Source of the DNA: Calditrichota bacterium
Lineage (GTDB): Bacteria; Calditrichota; Calditrichia; Calditrichales; Calditrichaceae
NCBI GenBank assembly: GCA_024278755.1
Contig: JAJRSO010000027.1
Span: 1-64,000 of the forward strand
DNA: 64,000 nt
Direction of reading: 5' to 3'
Below are positions 36,500-45,029 of this stretch, one piece after another. The position numbers were made by a program, and so were the translations under genes. Every line of letters begins with the position of its first letter. The first letter of the stretch is position 1. The notes under the pieces are model-generated. The model was not told the DNA's origin. It did not search any database and saw only the letters and a list, made by a program, of their open reading frames with translations.

Positions 36500-36985
36500 T
36501 TATTCGTCGAAATATTTACGGGTAAATGTGTGTACGATAAACAACATCAGCATTGTATAAATTGTGTTTGGAAAGACACGGCTATATAATAAAAACGTAT
36601 AGGTGAGATCGGTTTTATACTGAAAAAACGCATAAGTAATCATTTCGTGCAGTAAAATAAGAAAAATAAACCAGACATAGTAAAGGGTGCCTTGGGGATG
36701 CATGGAAGTGGTCTTTCCGGAAGCATAGCCGGCAATGGCTTTTGGTAAGGCGGTAATGCCTACGGGCATTCCGGTAAGCGAATCCTGAATAATACCGAGA
36801 ATAAAACCTGCCGTACTGCCCCATCCCGAGCGAAAGCGTTTGCCGATAAGCAGAACGATAATCAGTACAAAATCAGGTTTCCAGATATGAATCTGCATAA
36901 GGGGGGCAATGAGGCTTTGCAGAATGATACTGCCTCCGCCGAACACGATTAGGATAAAAACCAGATATTTTGTCTCAGATTTCAT
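36500..36985 (-). CDS. mreD: rod shape-determining protein MreD
   Basis: A 161-residue inner-membrane protein with five or six segments and almost no polar loops. GIIQDSLTGMPVGITAL (near residues 65-81) matches the most conserved region of MreD. MreD belongs to the Rod complex with MreC, PBP2 and RodA. It overlaps the end of mreC by 11 bases and precedes mrdA by two bases, so the set is translationally coupled. Confidence 0.9.
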   Translation of the reverse strand: MKSETKYLVFILIVFGGGSIILQSLIAPLMQIHIWKPDFVLIIVLLIGKRFRSGWGSTAGFILGIIQDSLTGMPVGITALPKAIAGYASGKTTSMHPQGTLYYVWFIFLILLHEMITYAFFQYKTDLTYTFLLYSRVFPNTIYTMLMLFIVHTFTRKYFDE

Positions 36986-37775
36986 TTTTTTTACCGGGCT
37001 GAATAATGACGAGTTCTTCGAGTTTATTAAAATTAACCACCGGTTTTACATAAATGGTCTGAAAAAGAGCATCTTCGTTTTTATGTACCGCTATTACAAT
37101 TCCGGCCTTGATATTGGGCGGATACGTTCGGCTCATTCCAGAGGTGAACAAAACATCTCCTTTTTGAATATCGATGGTATTGGAAATATTTTCCAGTAAA
37201 AGCCCCTTGCTTCCGTCCCATGTCAGTATCCCCAGTTCGCGTGAACGCTGCACACGGACACTAACCCGGCTGTTTGCATCCAAAATATTCTGACAAATGG
37301 CATACCGGGAACTGACCTTAATAATCTTTCCGACAAGACCGTCGGGCGTGATAACGGCTGTATTTTTTTTAACGGAATCGGCCTGATTAAATTTTAGCAG
37401 ATAGCCGGTTATAAAATCAAGGGGACTAAAGCCGATAATTTTTGCTGGGACAAAGTGATATTCGGAATGGTCTGTAAATTGTAGTAGTTTATGCAGACGT
37501 AAGTTTTCCAGAAGCGCGTCCTGCATCTGAAAGTTTTGATATGCCAGTTTCGTATTTTCCAAAAACAGTTCGCGGTTGGTTTTGCGCAGCGCAAAATAGG
37601 AATCGATCTCCGAAAGCGTTCCCTGAATGAACCCAATGGACAAAAGGCTGGAAGAGCGTAATCCTTCAACGATAACGCTGTCGCTCGAAAGCATCATTGC
37701 CGAAGAGAGAAGGATATAAAAAACAAGTAAAAGTGAGTCCCTGAAACGGGAGATAAATTGTCTCAGTATCAGCAC
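36975..37775 (-). CDS. mreC: rod shape-determining protein MreC
   Basis: A 266-residue bitopic protein: an N-terminal membrane segment (residues 13-32), a coiled coil (near 58-90) and a periplasmic beta-barrel domain (SPLDFITGYLLKFNQ and GDVLFTSGMSRTYPPNIKAG). MreC dimers activate PBP2/RodA. Its C-terminus overlaps mreD. It lies 167 bp downstream of mreB on the same strand, a gap without an evident terminator. Confidence 0.93.
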   Translation of the reverse strand: MLILRQFISRFRDSLLLVFYILLSSAMMLSSDSVIVEGLRSSSLLSIGFIQGTLSEIDSYFALRKTNRELFLENTKLAYQNFQMQDALLENLRLHKLLQFTDHSEYHFVPAKIIGFSPLDFITGYLLKFNQADSVKKNTAVITPDGLVGKIIKVSSRYAICQNILDANSRVSVRVQRSRELGILTWDGSKGLLLENISNTIDIQKGDVLFTSGMSRTYPPNIKAGIVIAVHKNEDALFQTIYVKPVVNFNKLEELVIIQPGKKNEI

Positions 37776-37942
37776 GTTCTTATCTTACCTTAAATTCTAA
37801 AGTACAAATAACAAAAATCATCTTGCAGAGGAAAGTTTAAATTTTATAATTCGGTGTTTATCTGTTATTTGGCGCTTATAGTTTGATATTTCCTAAATTT
37901 TACTTTAGAAATTTGGGTCTTATTTTAATTAGATAATTCCGG

Positions 37943-38977
37943 TTAAGTGTTGCGGCGGTGTTTCAATAACACCTTATCATACTTTTCCGGAGCGTCTAAA
38001 ATGTTGCCGCAGCCACGGGCAACACAGGTAAGCGGATCTTCGGCCGTGTGGATAGCCATAGATGTCTCTTCGCGCAGGCACACATCCAGGTTTTTTAGCA
38101 AAGCGCCGCCGCCGGTTAAAATAATACCCCGGTCGAGAATATCCGATGCCAGTTCGGGCGGGGTTCGCTCCAGTGACAGTTTGACGGCTTCCACAATGGT
38201 TTGAATGCTGTCGTGTAACGCTTCCCGTATTTCATTGGAACTGATGGAAATGGTTTTGGGAATACCGTCGATTAAATCACGTCCTTTTACTTCGGCTTCT
38301 ATTTCTTCTTCGAGGGGAGCAGCCGAACCGACATTGCATTTAATATCTTCGGCTGTTTTTTCACCGATAAGCAGGTTAAAATTTTTCTTGAAATACTGAA
38401 TAATGGATTGGTTCATCTCATCGCCGCCGATGCGGATGGAGGTGTGGTTTACAATTCCGCTTAACGAGATAACGGCAATTTCCGATGTCCCGCCGCCAAT
38501 GTCCACAATCATATTGCCGATAGGTTCGTCGATTTCCAGCCCCACGCCGATGGCGGAGGCCATGGCTTCGGCAACCAGTTCCACTTCTCTTGCTCCGGCG
38601 CGTTCGGCGGAATCGCGGACAGCGCGTTTTTCCACTTCGGTAATTCCGGACGGAACGCAAACGACTATTTTACCGATCATCATGCGATTGATGTTTGCCT
38701 TTTTAATAAACTCGCGAATCATAATCTCGGTCGCTTCAAAATCGGCAATTACACCGTCTTTTAACGGACGCACCGTAATAATATCCTGATGAGTGCGCCC
38801 CAGCATTTGCCGCGCTTCGTTACCAACCGCCACGACCCGATCGGTGTTTTCTTCGAGGGCAATTATGGAAGGCTCGTTGACGACAATACCTTTCCCTTTG
38901 ATATAGATAATCGTGTTTGCCGTTCCCAGGTCAATGCCAATATCCGAAGAGAAAAAATTGAAAAAAGATAATCCCAT
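37943..38977 (-). CDS. mreB: rod shape-determining protein MreB
   Basis: A 344-residue actin homologue that guides side-wall synthesis. Actin motifs are clear: DIGIDLGTANTIIYIKGKG (residues 12-30), MIVDIGGGTSEIAVISL (near 160-176) and GIILTGGGALLKNLD (near 289-303). The hydrophobic start MGLSFFNFF may help membrane attachment. It is first in the minus-strand mreB-mreC-mreD-mrdA-rodA cluster, which shows that the cell is rod-shaped with Rod-complex growth. Confidence 0.97.
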   Translation of the reverse strand: MGLSFFNFFSSDIGIDLGTANTIIYIKGKGIVVNEPSIIALEENTDRVVAVGNEARQMLGRTHQDIITVRPLKDGVIADFEATEIMIREFIKKANINRMMIGKIVVCVPSGITEVEKRAVRDSAERAGAREVELVAEAMASAIGVGLEIDEPIGNMIVDIGGGTSEIAVISLSGIVNHTSIRIGGDEMNQSIIQYFKKNFNLLIGEKTAEDIKCNVGSAAPLEEEIEAEVKGRDLIDGIPKTISISSNEIREALHDSIQTIVEAVKLSLERTPPELASDILDRGIILTGGGALLKNLDVCLREETSMAIHTAEDPLTCVARGCGNILDAPEKYDKVLLKHRRNT

Positions 38978-39442
38978 GCGCTGCTCCCGATACGTTTGCG
39001 CTTTTTGTTGCCGGCGGGTTTATCGCCGTGTAAAAATTAAGCTATAAAGTTAACGAAATAATACGATTGAGTCAATGCGCGTTTATACGGGTAATTTCAA
39101 CCTTTTGGGTAATGTTCGGAAGAAAAAGTCGACGATTTTCGTCAGAATGGTCGAATTTCTAATATTTTTTTTCGGAAGGCAGACGATTCTTGTCCATAAT
39201 GCCGTGTTCCCTAATTAAAGCTGCTCTGTCCTTTCGATTTGCTTTTGGCATATTTCTTGTAAATAAACCAATTTTAATTTAGCTCTATATCGAATCGGGT
39301 GTGGCAATCTTACCGCAGATCGCAATGTTTGCTTCGTTCATGCGCGATAATAACTCAGGAAGCGCTCACTTTAGTTTAAGTAAATTATCACAAAACGATT
39401 TGGTCTCTTTAGTTTTAAACAATATCTGAAAAGGAAAACGGA
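38978..39442. promoter_or_regulatory. divergent intergenic region of mreB and the TonB-type receptor
   Basis: A 465-bp gap without any gene. It must hold the mreB promoter (minus) and the receptor promoter (plus). On the plus strand GGCAT-N5-TTGT at 39247-39260 has the spacing of a sigma-54 -24/-12 element but carries GT instead of GC. On the minus strand a TTGACT word near 39078 has no good -10 partner. I see no repeats or RNA motif here. Confidence 0.3.
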
Positions 39443-41878
39443 ATGCGCAATGGATTTATAAATGTGATGTTTGCCGGGCTGGCTCTGTTTATTGGCCTAA
39501 ATAGTGTTTTGGCGCAAAATGCGCGGGTAAAGCGTGGCGGCCAGATAACCGGAATTATCTTAGACGCAAAAGATCAAACACCCATTGAATATGCCTATAT
39601 TATTCTATATTCTCAAATAGACAGCGTCCAGGCGGCGGGAACCATCAGCGTGGATGGCGGCCGTTTTTTGATCGACAACGTACGTCCCGGCAGGTATTAT
39701 CTTGAGATAAAATATATGGGATTTAATACTTTTATAACGCATGATCTTCAAATAGGCAGACGTAACCGGCGTATCGATCTGGGCGAAATTCAGTTAGAAG
39801 AATCTTTGCAGATAACCGATAAAATTGAGGTAACCGCCGAGAAACCCGCTATTACTTATTTGATTGATAAAAAAATAATCAATGTCAGTCAGCATCAAAC
39901 GGCAGCGTCGGGCACCGCAGCCGAGGTGCTCGAAAATGTACCTTCTATAACGGTTGATATTGAAGGCAATGTTTCTTTAAGGGGAAGCAGCAGTTTTCTG
40001 GTGTTAATCGACAATAAGCCGACTATTTTGGAGCCAAGCGATGTACTGCAGCAGATTCCGTCCAGCGCCATTGAAGATATTGAAATCATCACTAATCCTT
40101 CTGCAAAATTTGATCCCGATGGCACGGCGGGCATTATCAATATTATTACGAAAAAAAACAGGCTGAACGGGATAAGCGGCATCGTTAATGTGAACCTGGG
40201 ATTAGATGACAAATACGGAACAGATTTTTTGTTTAATTTCCGTATGCCTAAATTCAATTTTTACATTGGCGGTGATTATAATATTCGTAATTATCCGGGT
40301 ACGATGACCGAAGAACGGTGGATCCGTTTTAATGATACGACGATGTTTATTAATTCGGATGGAAGCTCCATGCGAAAACGAAATACATACGGCATAAAGG
40401 GAGGTTTAGATTATTCCATTACGATGCACGATAATATCAGCCTGGAAATGCGTTATGGTGACCGAAATATGGAAGGGGATTCCCGTTTACAATATAAACA
40501 GTGGACCGAGCCGGGTACTTTGCAGCAACTATATTTCAGCAACAGCGATTCCAAACGCTCGGGCGGCTTTTATGCGCTTAATCTGGATTACCTGCACCGT
40601 TTTTCTAAAAAAGGTCATGAACTTTCTGCCAGCGCCAATTACCGTTACCGGGATTCGGACGAAGAATCGGTAGACGAGCTATTGGATGAAAACGGCATAA
40701 TAAGTAGCGGGCGAAAAACGCTGGAACAGGGGCCTTCTTCTCCGCTGCGCTTCAAAATAGATTATATGTTTCCCCTGAACAAAACAGATAAATTTGAAGT
40801 CGGTTACCAGTCGCGGCTGGGACATTCTGAGGATATTACAAAATTATTCAATTATGAACCCGTATCCAATGATTATGTAAATCAGTTGCAGTTCAATTCC
40901 AAAACCGAATACGAACGGGATATTCACGGATTGTACGGTATGTATTCGGGGGAAGCGGGAGCGCTGGGGTATCAGGGCGGGCTACGCGCGGAGTTTACCT
41001 ATCGGAAATTCCGTGTTGTGAATGATAATCAGAATTTTAAACTGCGGCGCTGGGATTTTTTCCCCACGCTTCATTTATCCTACCATGTGTCAGATCGGCA
41101 GCAAATGATGCTCAGTGGAACAAGGCGTATCAGGCGTCCGCGCGGTTATTATTTTGAACCGTTCGATACCTGGACAGATGCCTATAATGTGCGCCGGGGA
41201 AATCCGGATTTGAAACCGCAATATATTGATTCCTATGAATTGGGCTATCAGCTTGCGATGGGACGCAGTCTTTTTTCGCTGGAAACGTATCACCGTTTTA
41301 CGCATAATAATATTGAACGGGTGCGCAGTGTATATGATGCGGGAATTACGCTGCACACCTTTGCAAATGCCGGTACGGCAAGCACCTTTGGCAGTGAACT
41401 GATGTGGAATACGGACTTTTTTAAAATATGGAATGTCAATCTGATGGCCAATTTATATCGATATCAGGTTGAGGGACATCTGCTTGGGCGCTCTTTTTCA
41501 CGGGAAAGCTTTAACTGGTCGATACGATGTAATAATACGATGCGTATTAAAAAGGTCTGGCGATTACAGGCAAATCTTTTGTACAACAGTCCCACGGTTT
41601 CGGCCCAGGGTAGCAGGGAAGGTTATATGATGCTTAATTTAGGCCTGCGCCGGGAATTTTTAAACAAAACCTTGTCATTGACTTTGCAGGCTCGCGATAT
41701 CCTGCAAACGGCCAAAAGGGAATTCATCTCCGAGGGGGAGGGATTTTACGCAAAAGGGACCTTTAAGCGCCAGGCCCCGGTGGTGAATCTGCAAATCAGT
41801 TGGAAAATTCACAATTATAAAGAAAAACACAAACGCGGGGAACGCGATCCCGAGAATAGGGATGAGGAAGATTTCTAG
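39443..41878 (+). CDS. TonB-dependent receptor-like outer-membrane protein
   Basis: An 811-residue outer-membrane protein. A signal peptide ends near residue 24 (NSVLAQ). Residues about 32-115 form a carboxypeptidase-regulatory-like beta-sandwich (GQITGIILDAKDQTPIEYAYI). A plug domain follows (near 150-235: AAEVLENVPSITVDIEGNVSL, then DGTAGIINIITKK), then a barrel of the PF14905 'outer membrane beta-barrel' type common in FCB bacteria. The last residues are a charged tail (KEKHKRGERDPENRDEEDF) rather than a barrel-closing aromatic. The substrate is unknown and no SusD-like partner is adjacent. AAAAGGAAAA precedes ATG 39443. Confidence 0.85.
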   Translation: MRNGFINVMFAGLALFIGLNSVLAQNARVKRGGQITGIILDAKDQTPIEYAYIILYSQIDSVQAAGTISVDGGRFLIDNVRPGRYYLEIKYMGFNTFITHDLQIGRRNRRIDLGEIQLEESLQITDKIEVTAEKPAITYLIDKKIINVSQHQTAASGTAAEVLENVPSITVDIEGNVSLRGSSSFLVLIDNKPTILEPSDVLQQIPSSAIEDIEIITNPSAKFDPDGTAGIINIITKKNRLNGISGIVNVNLGLDDKYGTDFLFNFRMPKFNFYIGGDYNIRNYPGTMTEERWIRFNDTTMFINSDGSSMRKRNTYGIKGGLDYSITMHDNISLEMRYGDRNMEGDSRLQYKQWTEPGTLQQLYFSNSDSKRSGGFYALNLDYLHRFSKKGHELSASANYRYRDSDEESVDELLDENGIISSGRKTLEQGPSSPLRFKIDYMFPLNKTDKFEVGYQSRLGHSEDITKLFNYEPVSNDYVNQLQFNSKTEYERDIHGLYGMYSGEAGALGYQGGLRAEFTYRKFRVVNDNQNFKLRRWDFFPTLHLSYHVSDRQQMMLSGTRRIRRPRGYYFEPFDTWTDAYNVRRGNPDLKPQYIDSYELGYQLAMGRSLFSLETYHRFTHNNIERVRSVYDAGITLHTFANAGTASTFGSELMWNTDFFKIWNVNLMANLYRYQVEGHLLGRSFSRESFNWSIRCNNTMRIKKVWRLQANLLYNSPTVSAQGSREGYMMLNLGLRREFLNKTLSLTLQARDILQTAKREFISEGEGFYAKGTFKRQAPVVNLQISWKIHNYKEKHKRGERDPENRDEEDF

Positions 41879-41914
41879 ATAAATCTGCTTCGACGATGCT
41901 CAGCCAACGGAATG

Positions 41915-42838
41915 TCAAGAAAATGGATTTTTAAACGTTACGGTTTTTTTTGTTGTCTCCAATTTTGTTTTTACGCCGATGGGCATAGTTACTTTTTTCA
42001 TACCGTGGCCGTACGGGAAATTGTACAGCACCGGATAGGGGGCGCCGGCAAAATATTCTTTTAAAATCTCGACAAGCGAAAAGGAATTTCGATCCGGATT
42101 TTCATCTTCACAATCGATAAAGTCACCGAGAATTAAAGCATTGATATTTTTAAACACACCGGCCTGACGCAGTTGTGCCAGGTAGCGATCTATTTTATAG
42201 GGCGCTTCGCCCACATCTTCGATAAAAAGAATGGAGCCGTTGTAATCCGGCGACCAGGGAGTGCCGAGCTGATGGGCCACCATGGAGAGACAACCGCCCA
42301 ATAAAAGGCCTTCGGCGTTTCCTTCCTTCCAGATTTCTATTTTTTCATCCGAAAAATCGAATTCATATTCGGGATTGGGGTTTTGCATTTGTCCCCAGAA
42401 ATGTTGGGAAGTAAAAGGCAGGATGCCGCCGCCCATTTCCACCGCGGCCATAGGTCCGGAAAGAGAGGGAACTTTGCATTGCTGCCAGATAGCTGCCTGC
42501 AGGGTGGTCACGTCGGAATAGCCGATTAGGGCTTTGGGATTTTGCCGGATCAAGTCGAAGTCGATTTTATCTAACAGGCGCAGCCCGCCCCAGCCGCCGC
42601 GGGCGCAGAGAATGGCGTCCACAGACGGATCGGCAAACATACCGTGAATATCATCGAGACGGAGGGCGTCGTTGCCGGCAAAATAACCGTGCCGGGCGGT
42701 CAGACTTTCGCCCAGTTTTAATTCGTACCCCAATCCCAAAAGATAATCGATGCCTTTTTTCAGTTTTTCCGGGTTGGGTGGAAAAGCGGGCGCGAGGAGT
42801 CCGATTTTCCCGCCGGGTTTGAGCGCGCGAAGTTTCAT
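41915..42838 (-). CDS. LD-carboxypeptidase (peptidase family S66)
   Basis: A 307-residue protein of the LdcA/MccF family. The catalytic triad can be placed: Ser in GYSDVTTL near residue 106, Glu in IEDVGEAPY near 210 and His in YGHGMKK near 280, matching the Ser-Glu-His spacing of LdcA. LdcA removes the terminal D-Ala from murein tetrapeptides during recycling in the cytoplasm; MccF-type members cleave other acyl-amidates. No signal peptide. It is the last gene of a minus-strand run with the helicase and SEC-C genes, 19 bp behind the helicase. Confidence 0.88.
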   Translation of the reverse strand: MKLRALKPGGKIGLLAPAFPPNPEKLKKGIDYLLGLGYELKLGESLTARHGYFAGNDALRLDDIHGMFADPSVDAILCARGGWGGLRLLDKIDFDLIRQNPKALIGYSDVTTLQAAIWQQCKVPSLSGPMAAVEMGGGILPFTSQHFWGQMQNPNPEYEFDFSDEKIEIWKEGNAEGLLLGGCLSMVAHQLGTPWSPDYNGSILFIEDVGEAPYKIDRYLAQLRQAGVFKNINALILGDFIDCEDENPDRNSFSLVEILKEYFAGAPYPVLYNFPYGHGMKKVTMPIGVKTKLETTKKTVTFKNPFS

Positions 42839-42857
42839 AGATTTTTCCTGTTTTTAA

Positions 42858-45014
42858 TTATGTGGTATTCAATTTCATACCGCAATGGGGGCAAAAATTG
42901 TAATCGTCGCCTAATTGAATCTGACATTTGGGACACAGCGTTACTTTATCGACAAACGGTTTAAAATTACTTTTAAAAGAGAGGGCATATTTATCCGGGA
43001 TTTCATTTAAAAAACTGGACTCGTTTCCTTTTTCCGTAATTAAATAAAGCGATTCTTTGGCGCGGGTCAGGGCTACATAAAACAAGCGCCGCTCTTCTTC
43101 GAGCATTAAATCGTGCTTGGCTTTTTTAATGACCTGATAAATGCGATCGTCTAACCAGATGTCCGGGAATCCGCCATAGCCTTCGGTTAAACCGATAATA
43201 AAAACCACGTTGGCTTCGAGCCCTTTTGCGGCGTGGATGGTTTTACCCTGAACCGGAATATTTTCCTTTTTCAGTTGGCGGCGGTACGGATAAAACATTT
43301 TACTGCGCCGGTAGAGAACCATAATTTCTTCCGGGTTTTGTCCGCTTTCGATAAGCGCTTTTACCACATCGATAAAATAGGTCACCGCGTCTTCCTCGGA
43401 ATCGGCCGCGTAAATATTGATTTTACTCTTAGACCTTCGGGATGCTTTAATCACTTTATCCACTTTGTATTTATTGTGTTTGATCACTTCATTACTGGCG
43501 TCCACAATATTATTGGCGCTGCGGTAGTTTAAATTTAATTTGATCAATTTGGCGTTTTCGAAATAGGCGTTAAAATTGATAATATAGTCCACTTCCGAGC
43601 CCCGGAAGCCATAGATGCTCTGCCAATCGTCGCCCACGCAAAACAACTGCGTCTCATCGGTTAGCAGATAGTTCAGCAGTTCCACCTGCAGGCTGTTTAC
43701 ATCCTGAAACTCATCCACTAAAATATAGCGATACTGTTTATGAAATTTTTCGCGGATTTCGGGCTGATGTTTAAGCAGCGCGGTGGTGCGGATAATCATA
43801 TCGTTAAAATCCAGGTAGGAACGGTTTGTACAATAGGCGTTGTACTGTTTAAACAGGGGTTTGGTTAACTGGTAAAATTCGCGAATCCGTTCGTGCGGGT
43901 CTTTTTGAGACTTTTTATAAATATCCGCAAATTTCAGGTTTTCAACTTTTACCATATCGATAACGCGCAAAACCTGGCGGCAAAAAGTTTTAACATCTTC
44001 GTGGTAGTATTTAAATTCTTCTTCAAACGAGAGGGCGGCTTCCATTGCGTAATTGGCGCTGAGCCGTCCTTTGACAATCCGTTCCAGCGCGCGGTTGAAA
44101 AGGGCGGTGTCCCGGGTCATGGATTCAAAGGTTTTAACCAGAGTTTTGTTGCCTTTCTGAAACTGTTCTTCCTTATTTTTCATGGAATAGCTTCGGCTAC
44201 TCACGTGCTCTAAGTAGAGGTTGGCCTGGGGAATGTAAAAATCCGGCCTAAAGTTAAAATCTTTGATATTTATTTTCGGTTCGTATTGATAGGGAATGCT
44301 GTGGCGGTACAGCCAGTCGGCAATGTCTCGTTCGGATTTGGATTTTACGCGGTCGCCTTTCAGGGAGGTATAAAATTTTCCGTCGTAGTATCTTTCAAAA
44401 TGCGGGTTACTTTCCAGTTGTATTTTATCAATATAATAGTCTAAGATAAAACGTTTGAGTTTAAGTAGATATTTTGTGTTGTCACAGCTTTCGATTAAAA
44501 TTTTGTGCAACGCTTCAAAATCGGTTTCCGCCGCGGCAAATTTATCATTTTGAGCGGAGGCCAGTTTTTTATCGCCGATAACCTTGAATTTATTGTCAAA
44601 TTCATTAACCCCGTAGTTTCGCAAGGCCGAATAGCATAAGCTGTGAAACGTTTTGCAGGTGAGCCGGCCAATCCATTTGTAGGTTCGGGAAAACTGAAGA
44701 CGGGCGGCGTTTTTTTCTTCCTGAGAAAGATTTTTATCGAAGATCAGCCTTTCGTAAGCGCCGCTTGTGTCGGCAGAGATAATCAGACGGTCCAGCATTT
44801 CGTTGGCGGCGTTTTTGGTGAAGGTGATGGCCAGGATTTGCGAGGGTTTTACTTTTTTATCGTTAATCAGGTAGACGATTTTCTGAAGCAGGGTTTTGGT
44901 TTTGCCGGAACCGGCCCCGGCAAGCACTAAAATACGTTTTTCTTCGGAAACCACCGCTTCCCTTTGACGCGGGTTCAGACGGCTTAAATCGGTTTTGGCG
45001 TTTGCTTTTTTCAC
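42858..45014 (-). CDS. UvrD/HelD-like SF1 helicase with nuclease-like insert and zinc ribbon
   Basis: A 718-residue superfamily 1 helicase. Motifs in order: Walker A AGAGSGKT near residue 33, DEFQD near 432, GDDWQSIYGFRG near 465, LNYRSANN near 491, HAAKGLEANVVF near 598 and VALTRAKESL near 655. Between motifs Ia and II lies a segment at about 225-275 with SERDIADWL, RPDFYIP and LYLEHV, resembling a PD-(D/E)xK fold as in helicase IV-like proteins, with His where the catalytic Lys would be. The C-terminus has a CPKC-x-CPHC zinc ribbon (near 698-713). It probably acts in DNA repair or recombination. It lies 15 bp after the SEC-C gene. Confidence 0.85.
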   Translation of the reverse strand: MKKANAKTDLSRLNPRQREAVVSEEKRILVLAGAGSGKTKTLLQKIVYLINDKKVKPSQILAITFTKNAANEMLDRLIISADTSGAYERLIFDKNLSQEEKNAARLQFSRTYKWIGRLTCKTFHSLCYSALRNYGVNEFDNKFKVIGDKKLASAQNDKFAAAETDFEALHKILIESCDNTKYLLKLKRFILDYYIDKIQLESNPHFERYYDGKFYTSLKGDRVKSKSERDIADWLYRHSIPYQYEPKINIKDFNFRPDFYIPQANLYLEHVSSRSYSMKNKEEQFQKGNKTLVKTFESMTRDTALFNRALERIVKGRLSANYAMEAALSFEEEFKYYHEDVKTFCRQVLRVIDMVKVENLKFADIYKKSQKDPHERIREFYQLTKPLFKQYNAYCTNRSYLDFNDMIIRTTALLKHQPEIREKFHKQYRYILVDEFQDVNSLQVELLNYLLTDETQLFCVGDDWQSIYGFRGSEVDYIINFNAYFENAKLIKLNLNYRSANNIVDASNEVIKHNKYKVDKVIKASRRSKSKINIYAADSEEDAVTYFIDVVKALIESGQNPEEIMVLYRRSKMFYPYRRQLKKENIPVQGKTIHAAKGLEANVVFIIGLTEGYGGFPDIWLDDRIYQVIKKAKHDLMLEEERRLFYVALTRAKESLYLITEKGNESSFLNEIPDKYALSFKSNFKPFVDKVTLCPKCQIQLGDDYNFCPHCGMKLNTT

Positions 45015-45029
45015 CGTTTTTCCATTTTT

